This document shows, in pieces, positions 48,252 through 60,012 of a stretch of 64,000 nt of DNA. Location: assembly GCF_021917145.1 (NCBI RefSeq), contig NC_061065.1, positions 11,467,412 through 11,531,411 of the forward strand. The letters run 5' to 3'. The notes beneath the pieces were generated by a model that saw nothing but the letters and a program-made list of their open reading frames with translations, was not told the origin of the DNA and did not search any database. The translations under genes were made by a program, and so were the position numbers. Position 1 is the stretch's first letter. Each line of letters begins with the position of its first letter. This stretch comes from Hypomesus transpacificus. Its lineage: Eukaryota; Chordata; Actinopteri; Osmeriformes; Osmeridae.

Positions 48252-49082
48252 ATGGGCAAATCCGGGAGATTCTTCCCATTGGTGTTCCAGGACGTTGGGG
48301 GGGCAGATGTGATGTTGAATAGCCGCCTAACCAAAAAAGGCTTGACTGAAGTTCACTCACAGGAGCAGGGGGATTTCAACCTGGTTTTCTGTCCAGTAGT
48401 TTCTCGATTGGGGACCGATATGGAAGCCCTAATGTTGAAGATTCCATGTGAGAAATCTTGTCTTTCTAATATGAGGATAAGATAAAGAACAAAGTGATTG
48501 TGATTTATTGAAGGTAGGGGCGGAAATGGTATAAACTTTGGAGGGCACAATTACATTGACATTTTCTGGAGAGAACATTGTGCTGTAACATATAGCCTAC
48601 GTTAAACAAAAAAATGCTTATTGTGTGTCCATAATAAGCACAAGTGCCTTCATTTTATTGATATTGAAGGTGATATGGAGACATCTGTATTACAAAATGT
48701 TGCTGTGTTTGTTTGATGTGTTCTCCTTTCTCTCTTTTTGACTTATCTCTCTCTCTCTATCCATCTCTGTCTCTCTCTCCCTCATATACACACACACTCC
48801 ATCTCTTAACCTCCCTCAGCTGGTAAATCAGCGATCCTGGTGGTGTTGCATCACACCTTTGACCCAGACTACATTGTACCTGACAGCAGCAGACATGTGA
48901 CCCACAGTGATGTCATTCTCACTGTAGACTGTCTGTTCCACAATGCCAAAGAAGGACTCCTGAAATGTTCTCAAAACGACAAAGCTGTTTCTGAGATTCT
49001 GAAAAAATGCCAACCTGAGGTAATGTCTCATCCTTATCATTGGATTTCTAGAGAACTCTTTGAGATCCTGTGTAGAAACTAA
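48252..49082 (+). CDS. Uncharacterised SLOG/TIR-like small protein, copy 1
   Basis: I know no named family. Exon 1 (48252-48447) follows a GCAG acceptor in its 5' UTR and ends at CCAT|GTGAGA. Exon 2 starts at 48820 after CCTCAG in phase. Read through to the stop at 49080-49082, the product has 152 aa. A GAG|GTAATG donor at 49019/49020 may instead lead to 3' exons (candidates 49660-49749, 50110-50207 and 50545-50565), which I cannot settle. Visible pattern: strand [10 protein letters not shown] (41-50), S51-R52-x-G54-T55-D56-x-E58, then K68 and strand [11 protein letters not shown] (70-80), then strand [10 protein letters not shown] (96-105). A hydrophobic strand, S/G-T-x-x-E and K-x-hydrophobic strand recall SLOG, nucleoside-deoxyribosyltransferase and TIR-like folds, where the Glu is catalytic. 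No signal peptide. A paralogue lies 2 kb downstream. Confidence 0.7.
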
Positions 49083-51190
49083 ACTTGAGCAATAGATACA
49101 AAATAACTGTCTAGAATACACTTAACGAAAACTGTAGATGCAAGTCATGCGGTGCATCATGCATCATTTTGCAGAAGTGTAAAGGAATATTTTTGGTTCC
49201 CGCCAGAGCATGTCATCATGGAGTCTAAAGAGCTTCAGAGTTATGATGTGTGCATGGGTGAGATGCTAAAGCTTTATTGTCCTTTTGGAAAGTCACATTT
49301 CAACAAACCCATTTTCATATAGCATATTTTCCAAATTCTTAAAGAAATGTTCAATACCAGTAGGCAGGGCCGGTCCTAGGCATAGGCAACATAGGCAGCC
49401 GCATAGGGAGGCATCAAGAGGGGGGTGGCAAATTCCGAAGTTCATCCAATAATTAACCGTCCCGCACCACCAGGGGGGGGGGGGGTCGCTATTCATACAT
49501 CTCGCCTAGGGCGCCGAGTGTGCTAGGACCGGCACTGCCAGTAGGGACTTCCCTAAAAATGATCTATTACAAGCTCATACAGTTAATGTTTCACAAAGGC
49601 TGCACATTTCACAATTTGATTTGTTTTGTAACCAGTGTGATATATTTTTCTTTCTTCAGAACATTATTTCACCTTGGATCCCTGTCTGGTGTTCCACCTT
49701 GGTTATGAACATACATGGATATATGAGAAACACACTTGCTTCCATCGTAGGTTCTTCTTGTTTTTTTTTTTACTGATTTGTTTCAGTTGATATTTATTGG
49801 ACAGGGCGCAATGCCTGAAATGTCGTAACATTGTTTGCATGGTGCGTCATGGCATGTGAATAGACAATGTCAACACAGGAGAAGCCTTCTTTCTCCAGTC
49901 AGGGCTTCTGTTACCTTTTAGACATGTTAAATTTAATCGAACTCATTTTTACAAATGTAGTTCTACTCATTCTCAGTCGTTTTTTGTCACCAATATGCTG
50001 TTTTCATTGTATTTTACATTGCCAATATTCATTTCTACATATATTGTTACTATAAAAGAAGGGTTTCCATTCCCTCTTGAATAAACATTGGGTTTCCTTT
50101 CCCCTGTAGAGATCATGCCGGTGCCCACCCCGACCATGTGGGTGCTCCACCACAACACTTCTCTTCAGACGATGTTGGAGAGTTGGATGTTGGATCTGGC
50201 TTGCATGTAGGTTCTATTTTTTATCATCCATTTTAATAAGCTACAATTGTTTTAAAAGATTTACAGATGTCATGTAAACATAGTCTGAAACATTGTCATG
50301 TGTATTATTATTTCCTGTAAATATGCATAATTACCTGACCATATGCTTCTGTGAACATTTTGGGGTATTTTAATTGTGTAACTAATGTTTATGTAACTTT
50401 CCAATATTTTTAACTTACGTAAACCAAACCGTTTGAAATATGTAAAGCTACACTGAAATCTTTTGGGGTTGGTTGGAGTTAGTTAAATAATTTAAGTGTA
50501 ATTATTTTCATATGATCAAAATATGTAATTTATTTGTTTTTAGATAATGGATGAAAACAAATGATTGGGATCCAATTGAGGATTGTCACTAACATCTCTT
50601 ACATTATTAATTTCCCGAAGATGTCTGCAGGGTCTGGACAATGCGTAATCGTCTTGATGGAAAGTCCCAGACTAATCCCACTGAGGAGGAGGAAGAACTC
50701 CTTCACAGTCAGGAGTGAACTGTTGCTTTGGAGGGAAAATAAGTTATTTTTATTTAGCGTAATATGTCACAGCATTTTTCAGAAAATGTTTGTTACATTA
50801 TGTGAAATCATAGATTAACTGTAACATTGCCAATATTCAATGTTGTCTGTTGTGATCTCACTGTTTTATAACTTTGAAATTAAAAAAAGCATATTGGTGT
50901 AAAACTAAAAGACTGAGAATGAGTTGTCATTGGTTTATAGCTTCTGTCCTCATGTTACTATTGTGCCCTGAAATAATCAAATACAGTACGTTCATCTTAC
51001 AAATATATATGTATACTTTAAAACATGAAAGTGGTCTTTTTCAAATCTTTCAACAATATTAGTTACAGTAAATATTAAAAACCCATGTGCTCCACTGAGA
51101 TGCAGTGATCTCAGTGAGATTTCCTTTGCTCTTCAAGGGAGACCACGTGACTCAACAAAGTTTACAGTCCATTGCATCGAGACAGGCGAA
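49083..51190. other. Between the two paralogous copies
   Basis: It contains the hAT MITE above and candidate 3' exons of copy 1 with usable borders: 49660-49749 (TTCTTCAG to GTAGGT), 50110-50207 (CTGTAG to GTAGGT) and 50545-50565 (TTTTTAG, ending IMDENK-stop in one phase). More than one phase stays open across them, so no chain is certain. The segment near 50910-50935 resembles the 3' flank of copy 2. Confidence 0.4.
49365..49537. mobile_element. hAT MITE with perfect 8-bp duplication
   Basis: This 173-bp element is flanked by an exact 8-bp repeat CCAGTAGG (49357-49364 and 49538-49545). Its ends read CAGGGCCGGTCCTA and, on the complement, CAGTGCCGGTCCTA. Non-coding, with a poly-G run inside. 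The exact duplication indicates a fairly young hAT insertion. It lies between exons 1-2 and the candidate 3' exons of the 48-kb gene. Confidence 0.92.
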
Positions 51191-52002
51191 ATGACGGGTG
51201 CTATTGATCAGTTCATCAAGCGTCTTACTAAGGTGAAGGGTAAAACAAAACGGGAGATAAACCAGGAGGACTATGATTACATTGTGGCTTTCTGTCTGGC
51301 TACGACTGACCTCCAGAGTGCTCAGCTGAGAATTCCAGGTAACTATCCTGATACCCTCTCAACCCTAAGCAAGTAGCCCAGTCCTAGATAATTATTGGGG
51401 TGTAATTAGATGTACCTGAGATGGTTTTAAAGATTGAGACTAAACTAAGCCTAACTTGATTTGATTCCTCCTCCAGTAACATCTTTTTGCAGGTTAACAC
51501 AGTCTTAAATTAAACTGTTCATTATCTCCATTATTTCTCTCTCTCTCTCCCACCCTCTCTCAGTTGGTAAACCAGTCATCCTAGTGGTGCTGCATAACAC
51601 CTTCAACCATAAACACAACAGCACACATGCGACCCCCAGGGATGACATCCTCATAGTGGACTGCCTGTTGAATGACTCTAACACCGAACTGCATGATTGT
51701 CCTAAAAACAAGCGAGCTGTAACCAAGTGTAGGAACAAAATCAAAGGTAGCTGTGCCCAAGTCAATTAACTCTGTATGAAAGTAAATATTTTACTGATGT
51801 CCAACATGATTGCATTGTACAAATACATCCTTACAGTACACATTTTAAACTTGTTATCCTATTACTGAAATCATACATTTTATTTCAAAATCTCGTTAAA
51901 TGGCTTGTCTGTATCTCTTTCCTAGGGAAACCAGATAAACGGAATAAACCTGACAAGCATGCCAAGAAGAGAAATCAAGTGGACAAGATGGTTTCTCCCT
52001 GA
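51191..52002 (+). CDS. Uncharacterised SLOG/TIR-like small protein, copy 2 (divergent)
   Basis: Paralogue of the 48-kb gene. Three exons join in phase: 51191-51338, 51564-51746 and 51926-52002, giving 135 aa. Exon-exon phases (1 after the RIP/KIP codons) match copy 1. Shared parts are DYDYIVAFC (28-35), the RIP-boundary, VGKPVILVVLHNTF (50-63) and DDILIVDCLL. Relative to copy 1, four residues covering the Ser-Arg-Gly segment are missing and the Glu of G-T-D-x-E is Gln42, so any glycosidase-like activity would be lost. The N-terminus is shorter and Lys-rich, and exon 3 adds a strongly basic tail (KPDKRNKPDKHAKKRNQ) that could bind nucleic acid or act as a nuclear signal. All borders are GT-AG. 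The start is the first in-frame ATG; an earlier coding exon cannot be excluded. Confidence 0.72.
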
Positions 52003-52352
52003 AGATAGGTTATCTTATCCTAATGCACTTACAGGGTGCTCAAGGGTGCTGTGTGTATATCGACCCAACATGCTAAATATTATACAATGATTCCTTTAAC
52101 AAATGTAACTATAACGTGTAATTCTTCACATTTAAAACAAATATTTAACAAGAAAACTCCTCCATGGTTTGATACATAATTTAAAGCATCTTGTCTAAAT
52201 TATCTTGGGATTTGTTAAAACCATATTCTCTAATATTAAAGTTAGGCAGCAGAGTTGTATCTCTGCAGAGTTGGTTTTACTGTTTGTAACAAGTGGGGTG
52301 ATTTCAAGGAAATGGTCCACAGCAACAACAAATGACTACAGGAAAACAAAGT

Positions 52353-52362
52353 GAAAGTGAAA
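52353..52362 (+). promoter_or_regulatory. Second GAAAGTGAAA element
   Basis: Perfect double GAAANN core 350 bp past the stop of copy 2, in its presumed 3' UTR or downstream flank. It could serve a neighbouring gene or be chance, since a 10-mer is short. Confidence 0.25.
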
Positions 52363-52794
52363 GCAGTAACTGCACTGATGGAAAATAAAACTAATACACT
52401 TGTTGAGAATATGAATTGTCATTGGGTTTGTGTTCATCTCTCTTGAACCATGATAACATGCTGAATGATTAGCACTGGAACATCACAGCTATATTGATAT
52501 CTGATTGTCTGTTGCTCTTTGTGACACATGGGTTAATTCAGATTCGATCAAAGCATAGAAACTCATGATTTATTTGAATCATCAGGGTCTTAAATCATTA
52601 AATATCTATTGTCCTGTAAATTAGTCTCAATGAACATCTGAAAGTTGGTGTGTTTTGTGTTGAAGAAGCTTGATTGATATTTATAGTATTTGTTTATTTG
52701 AATGTGTGAAATACATTTGTCATGAAGTTGGTAGGCTACTGTATAAGTTTGTGTCAGAGTGTGACCAGCTGGGAACCATAAAACGTTGTGTACC

Positions 52795-52980
52795 CATACT
52801 ATAAAGTGTGTAGTATCCACCATACTATAAAGTGTGTAGTATCCACCATACTATAAAGTGTGTAGTATCCACCATACTATAAAGTGTGTAGTATCCACCA
52901 TACTATAAAGTGTGTAGTATCCACCATACTATAAAGTGTGTAGTATCCACCATACTATAAAGTGTGTAGTATCCACCATA
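52795..52980. repeat. 26-bp minisatellite, about seven copies
   Basis: The unit ATACTATAAAGTGTGTAGTA plus TCCACC repeats with almost no divergence. Each unit carries ATACTA and its inverse TAGTAT 9 bp apart, so each can fold into a small hairpin. Confidence 0.97.
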
Positions 52981-54876
52981 CAAAATAGTATGACACATTA
53001 TAATGGTTATTAGGATACAGGACACACTAAATCCTTTTCTGACATACTAATATTCCTGGATGCCAGTATGGGTATTGTACAACCGTAGTGGTAATGCTAC
53101 ATCTAAGTGTTAAGTACACAGGTTGATGTCTTGCTTTAATGATTATCAGTCTGATCAACCCTATTTTGATTTGAGGAACATGACAATTGGATATATTTGA
53201 TCAATGTTAAAATGTAATGAATGAGACTGCCAGCATGTCATACTACCACACTGCAGATAGGTGTCAGCCTACACTAACCTGCAGGTCCTTACAAGCGGAA
53301 CACAAACCTGAGCCACTTCAGAGCCTGCGATGGACGGGTTTGTAGTTTTGTCTGTCTTTTTTTGTCTTATATTAACTAGTCCTCTAGTGCAGTTAGACAG
53401 GCTGGGCCCTTTGCCCAGGGTTAGAGTGAGGCTGTGTCAGGAAATGTTTCTTCTAAACAGCCTGAAGTGAGTCTCTCTCAGGACAGGTAGATTAAACCAT
53501 CCACCATACAGGCCAGCATTGTTGGGTGTGTGTGTTTGAAAGAGAGAGAGAGGGATAGGGGAAAAAACAAGACAGAAAGAGAACTGGGGGCGCTTAGGAA
53601 AGTCTCAGATCTCGGATGTATCTGTTTACGAGCCATGTTCACACTCTCTGTGGTAACAAAGTTAGTATATTGAGCCTGCTGTCCTCCCCCTCCTCCACCT
53701 CCTCTTTTCTGTGGTGTCCTTGACTGAGGAGGCAGACTATGTGGCTGCAAAAGGAACACCACGGCTCTCCCTCCCATGACATCATGACAATATCATCACA
53801 TGACACACACCACAACACACACTCACACCAAAACACAGACTCTATATGGAACATATACAGTCTAGCGACTATTTTAGGTCCTATTTCCTCAGTGGTATCG
53901 CATCCTCTCCTTCTTAACGCAGCAATGATGTGACTTCCAGGAGGTGTGTCATGCCAGATGACACCGTCTGATTGGTGTAGGTCTGCCTTCAGTGTTGTCA
54001 TGGCTTCCTCTAGACAATCTCATAGTGACAACAGGAGACAATACAGGAAGGTGTATGTGTGTGAGGGAGTATTTTTGGTAACAGGATACAGGAAGCAGGT
54101 ATTCTAGTGATGATGGCACCGTCAGTGTCATCCTGGATGTTGTGCCAATAGCTGGGCCTGGGTCCAGTATCTGGAGGATGGCCTTTGACCCCACAGGACC
54201 CCATGTTACACACACACATACAAGTGTATACACACACACACACACATACGCATCATGCTCACACAGACATGCATACACGATATTTGGAACTAATTGAAAA
54301 TATGTAAATTATTGGACAATCTGGTTCATGTTCCACACGGTTCTTCCACTGTTTAGTTTACCTGTGAAGTAAAACATGTATAAATACATGAAGTAAAACA
54401 ACTTCCATAAAACAAATTCCGTTTCAGACAAGATGGCATTCATTATGAATCTGTGCCAAGATTTTACTGCAAGTGTGTGTTTGTGTGTGTATTTGTCTGA
54501 CTGAAATATTATCTGTTATAATATATAATAGTGTTGTCAAAACAACAATAGCTTTACTCCTCCTTCAATTTCCCCCTTCCATTCCTTTTTCTGCTCACTC
54601 GTCCATTCCTCAACTTCCATCCATACCACAGGGGGATGTTCGTCTGTTTGTGTGTGTAAGTACGAGTATGTGTGTGTGTGTATGTGTGATTATGTGTTTG
54701 TGTGTGTGTGTGTCAGCGCATCTCCTCAGTTGTGTCTCCTCTATATTTATCCCAGCCAGGATTTGTGGTGGATTTTAAGACGTCCTCCTGACCTCTGACC
54801 CCTGGGCCTCTAAATTTAGGATTCAGCACTAAACCAGGTCTGGGAACTCTTCAGGGGGATTTCTGCATCTCTCCAT

Positions 54877-54881
<5 letters not shown>

Positions 54882-54961
<80 letters not shown>
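54882..54961. repeat. (CT)n microsatellite
   Basis: About 80 bp of pure CT repeat. Confidence 0.97.
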
Positions 54962-54964
<3 letters not shown>

Positions 54965-55948
54965 TTCTTGCTAGAGCTGATGCGAACACTGGACGTTGTT
55001 GGGATACTACTCAGTTTCTCGTGAGAATGTGGTACTACCCTGCATCCAGTCCCTGAGAGTGTGTGCGTGTGCGCGTGTGTACCCTTGGTGCTTACAACCA
55101 AGGATTGAGGAAAGGAGGGTAAGTGTAAATGTAGGAGAATAGGACAGGAGGGGAGGAGCTTACGAGACGAGAGAAATAGGCAGGGAGGGTTGGTGGGGAG
55201 GAAGATGTGGTGTACGTGTATGGGGGTAGGGGAGGAGGGTGAGAAGGGATGGGTATGAGGGGAGGGGAAGACAGGAGGGTAGGAGACCTCCACAGGGGGG
55301 CTGTAAAGCTGTCTCCTCCTGACGAAAGGGAAGATGAAAGAAGAGAAGTGAGGCAAGAAAGGAGGGAAGAAAGGAAAGTAGGAGAAAAAGGACATTGTGC
55401 CTCATGTGCCTTCTCTTCTTTGATTTAGGTCTTTGAGCATTCAAGGATGTGGCAGAGAAGAGAGAGAGAGAGGAGGAGGGAGAGGGACAGAGTCAAAGAG
55501 GAGTAAGTGTAGTGGATGTGTTATTGATTCACTTTAACATGATAAGTGTTGTAGTGACAACACATCGGCATCTGCTATATTTGAACTGCTGTATGTCACT
55601 TGACGATATTTCTGACAAAACATTATTGTTTGTCTCCAGAACAGTGTTGTGTCGCAGTTTTATTGTGTAGTTTGTGTAGTGTGAATGTGATGTTGTGTTG
55701 TTTTTGTGTGGCGTGTCTCCAGACAGACAGCATCGTCAGAGTAACTCTAGCCTTCCACTGACCCACTTCTCAACCCTGCTCTGTCACTGGGAGAGAGGGA
55801 GAGAGAGGGAGGGAGGGGGGGGGGGGGAAGAAAGATTGTCGAGCCAGGAGACCTGCCTCCCCGTGTCTGTCTGCTCCCACGCCCCCCCCACCCCTCCAGA
55901 TCACCCTGTTCCCAGTGCAGTGCCACTGTGACGCCCCCTGTGCCACCC

Positions 55949-55952
<4 letters not shown>

Positions 55953-56015
<63 letters not shown>

Positions 56016-56016
56016 G

Positions 56017-56058
<42 letters not shown>

Positions 56059-56060
56059 GC
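55953..56060. repeat. (CT)n then (CA)n compound microsatellite
   Basis: CT runs to about 56034 and turns directly into CA to about 56060. Confidence 0.96.
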
Positions 56061-56386
56061 AGCAGTGGGACACATGGACCTCTTTCTGTCCAGCACTGGT
56101 GAACACCACCTCACAACTGTTGCATAACGCACCATCTGAAGAACAAAAAGTAAATACCCCGTTCTCTCTTCATCCAATTCTCTCCATCTATCTCTCTTCA
56201 CCTTTCTCTACCTTTCTCTTTCCACATATCTTACCATCTCTATCTTTCTCTCCATCTTTAACTCTCTTGCTCTTTTTCTCTCTATATATATATGTGTGAG
56301 TGAAAGTAAATAAGAGAGAGTCAAGGAGTGAGACTGAGAGAGGGAGCAGGAGAAAGAAAGAATTGAGTGAGGGGACTGAGAATGGA

Positions 56387-56498
<112 letters not shown>

Positions 56499-57029
56499 GG
56501 GCAGTGGCAGGACTGTCAAAGCAGCCTGGGAACAGAAGGCATAGTCAGTGTGGGTGCTGTCTTAGGTCAGGACGATTTAGCCTCGGAGCATGTGATGGGG
56601 TGTGTGTGTGTGTGTGTGTATCTTGCTTGCTAGTGTTTGTGTGTGACAGTGTGAGTGTAAGCCTGCCTGTGTGTGTGTGTATATCTGTGGTGTGTGTGCA
56701 TGTGTGTGGTGTGTGCCTGTATAGTGTGTGTGAACATGTGTCTGCATAAGGGTCTTTCAAATGCTTGCCGCCAACGCAGGGACAAACCTTTATAGATCAG
56801 ACGTTTGAACTCTCACAGTCTCGTTTGAACCGGGGCACTGGGGGATCCAGGGGAGAGGATCAGAGTCCCTACCCCCCGGGGAGGGCTTCTGGCTGGGCAT
56901 TCAGGGGGCATGACAGGGTCCCCGGCTGGAGCTCCTTTCATCTCTAAACTGTTGTTGCCTTCTTCCTGTCAGCTCAAACAGGGCTCCTGTGGATCACTGA
57001 GGAACGATGGCCCTGGTTCTCACCCCATC

Positions 57030-57270
57030 CCTAGCTCTAACCCTGTCCCTAGCTCTAACCCTGTCCTAGCCCTGTCCTAGCCCCTGTCCTAGCTCTAACC
57101 CTGTCCTCATTCTAGCCCTGTCCTAGCTCTAACCCTGTCCTAGCTCTAGCCCTGTCCTAGCTCTAGCCCTGTCCTAGCTCTAGCCCTGTCCTAGCTCTAA
57201 CCCTGTCCTAGCTCTAACCCTGTCCTAGCTCTAACCCTGTCTTAGCTCTAACCCTGTCCTCGTTCTGGCC
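57030..57270. repeat. 17-bp minisatellite with telomere-like core
   Basis: The unit TAGCTCTAACCCTGTCC repeats about 13 times with small changes (some units have TAGCCC). Each carries CTAACCCT, close to the vertebrate telomere repeat CCCTAA, but the array as a whole is not telomeric. Confidence 0.95.
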
Positions 57271-59100
57271 TTGACCTCTTCCCAATAAATTCCAAAGTGT
57301 GAAGAATTAAAATTTGGATTTTTTGTCATGGTCATTTTGCTTTCAATTTGCTTCCAACGCCATGCACAAAATATACTGGACTATGATTTGGTTACAAATG
57401 TAGCCTACATGTTAAATTGTTATAATTCCTGTGCTTATAGCTGACCATTGTTGGCTTTATTTTAGCTTTATGTTAAGATTGATTTGCCTGAAATTGTAGC
57501 TTTAGCTGAGGCACTTTTATTGATGGCTGAATAACATGAAGCAACTTATTACTGTAGGATTAGGTTTAACCTTACCGTTAGCGTTAGCATTAGCATTAGA
57601 CACGGTGTTTCAGGATGACTACCCAGCAGTTATGGCAGTTGACTCACAACATGTCAAGATTACTGGTCACAAGTCAGGTGCCCTGATCCTAAACCTGCTA
57701 GAGCTGGACTTCCTGAGAAGGTGGGTTGTTGCTGTCACTTATAATGTAAAATGACAGATAGATAAACCACAGAAAGTCAGGACTCACCGTATTTTAGACC
57801 ACAGAACATAGAGAACCTTATTTTCGACTGCATGACCCACAGAATCCTCAAAGGATCTGAGAACCACTATAATGCCACACTGTGTTTGCTTGGAACCTCA
57901 GCATCAAAACACCTAGGTCACAAACACACCAGGCTGAATCATGAGAAACTCGGCCTGATAACCATCTGATTCTGGAGCAATCCAGAGACTACGTGCACAG
58001 GCTTTCCCTTGAAATTCTAATTTAGCTCGTTAGAATCATCAGAATTTATCTCAACTGATAACGAGCCTTTTCACATCAGAGTCTCTTTGTTATCTATAGA
58101 GAGCCAGTGGGTGTAACCGACTCTTTATTTCATTCAAGCTCAGATAAAAATGGGAAAGGGGAATTACATAAGTCTCATAACCCTGCTCACCAGTCTATTA
58201 GCAGCCTCCAGCCCCACATCAAAGAGAAACGGCTCCTTAGTCCATAGTCCCGGGTGGATTAGCCTGGGAATAAGGATGGAAAATTCCTGGAATGTTAGGC
58301 ATGTTCTAGGTGATCCCCTCTAGTGTGTGCTAATCTGTTCTGGTGGGTGTGTGGGTGTGTGTGTGTACGTAGCTGGTGATGACAGTAGACATACAGTATC
58401 TGTTCTTGGATTGGTACTGGGACTGTAGGGTCTCTGGTGAAAGACACATGGCAGGTGAGCTCTGTTATGCTTCTTATTAAAGCAGTGAAACACAGATGAT
58501 CAGATTAAGAAGGTGTGAAATAGCCGGGCACAGTAGATGTAAGACTGGTAAATGGTTTCATGACTCGGTAGTGTCCCTCATATAGACTTGGTATCAGTGA
58601 CATTTCTTGGATTTTTTTACCAAATATTTTTACTGTGTTCCCCACTTACACTCACACACACACACACACTCACGTACACACACTTCACACAGTGGAACTA
58701 CTTTCTGACTGCTACTGAATGTTCTAATAATCAGAGATTCGTGGGAGGTTAAAACATTGTCTCCAGCCTCCCTACCTATCCGTCACATAGACATAAACAC
58801 ATATACAGTACACATGCATACTCTTACACAAGCCACACATATGCACACCATCACACACACAGCCTCACACAGACAGTACACACACCCCTCCCTCCCCACA
58901 CACACACACGCACACATTACACATTCACATCCTCACATACATACAAAAACACACATTTCCTATGTCTGCCTATGAGTCTCTCTCTCTTTCACACAGCCCC
59001 AGGCTGAACTCCCCCGGTAGAGGAGCTGATGCCTGGAGGGAGAATAGAGACTAGAGAGACTGCTATATTTAGACCAGGACTTCATACATGCAGAAACATG
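57271..59100. other. No gene recognised
   Basis: Mixed unique-looking DNA with CA-rich stretches around 58650-58970. A 72-codon frame at 57536 is built on a GTTAGC/GCATTA simple repeat and is not credible. Nothing else stood out. Confidence 0.5.
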
Positions 59101-59201
59101 GTCTGCCTGCCTGCCTGCCTGCTTTCTGCATGTCTGTCTGTCTGTCTTCCTGCTTTCTGTCTGTCTGCCTATCTGCCTGTCTTCCTGCTGCCTACCTACC
59201 T

Positions 59202-59265
<64 letters not shown>

Positions 59266-59266
59266 A

Positions 59267-59299
<33 letters not shown>

Positions 59300-59405
59300 C
59301 TTTCTGCATGTCTGTCTGTCTGTCTTCCTGCTTTCTGTCTGTCTGCCTGTCTGCCTGTCTTCCTGCTGCCTGTCTGTCTGCCTGCCTGCCTGCCTGCCTG
59401 CCTAT
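59101..59405. repeat. CCTG/CTGT tetranucleotide array
   Basis: Blocks of CCTG alternate with CTGT and TTTCTGCATG islands. A segment of about 70 bp (TGCTTTCTGCATGTCTGTCT and what follows) occurs twice, at about 59120 and 59299, showing a higher-order duplication. CCTG repeats are length-unstable. Confidence 0.95.
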
Positions 59406-60012
59406 CTTTCTGCTGCTCTGTCTGTGTGCAGGTCCTGAGAACAGGGAGCAGACCCAGTAGAACAATGTGTGTGTGGAGGAGTAGTACTAACCCTCACCCT
59501 GAAACAACAAACAGAGCTGATGAGAGCGACGCTGCCTCTCACAGCCTCGTTACACTCCAGATACTGCTTCCTTACACACACCCTGTGTGTGTGTGGGGGG
59601 GGGGGGGGCCTCAGCACCACTTACTCACTTACCAACTTAACAAAAATACAACGCCTATTGTTCTCTCTCTACTTGTCCTTCTTTCTTCCTGTTTCTATCT
59701 CTCTCTCTCTTTTCCTTTGTCTCCATGCGCTTACATGTTCCTTTTCATTTGGTTGGTTTTGTCAGACAGAGTTAGTGTCAGAGATGAGGAGCCTCAGCTT
59801 CAAACCCTCTTTCTTCAGAGCCACTGAAACATTCTCTGTTTTCCTCGTCTTTCCCTCCACCACAAGATGCCTTTCAGGATATGTGTGGACCCATAAATGC
59901 ACACATATACACACAGTGATTAACATCATTGCCAATCACGACAGTCTCCAGGGACTCATAGTCCAGAACAACATAGTAAACTCTTTCCCATTTTGTATTT
60001 ATCTCTCATCAT
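59406..60012. other. No gene recognised
   Basis: Unique-looking sequence with a short poly-G run near 59597. No coding evidence. Confidence 0.5.

Noticed and set aside
57536..57754. Possible secreted small protein with a hydrophobic N-terminus
   Set aside because: Its start is built on a GTTAGC/GCATTA simple repeat, with no splice partners.
59029..59460. Cys/Leu/Pro-rich frames over the CCTG array
   Set aside because: They are translations of a tetranucleotide repeat, with mirror frames on the other strand.
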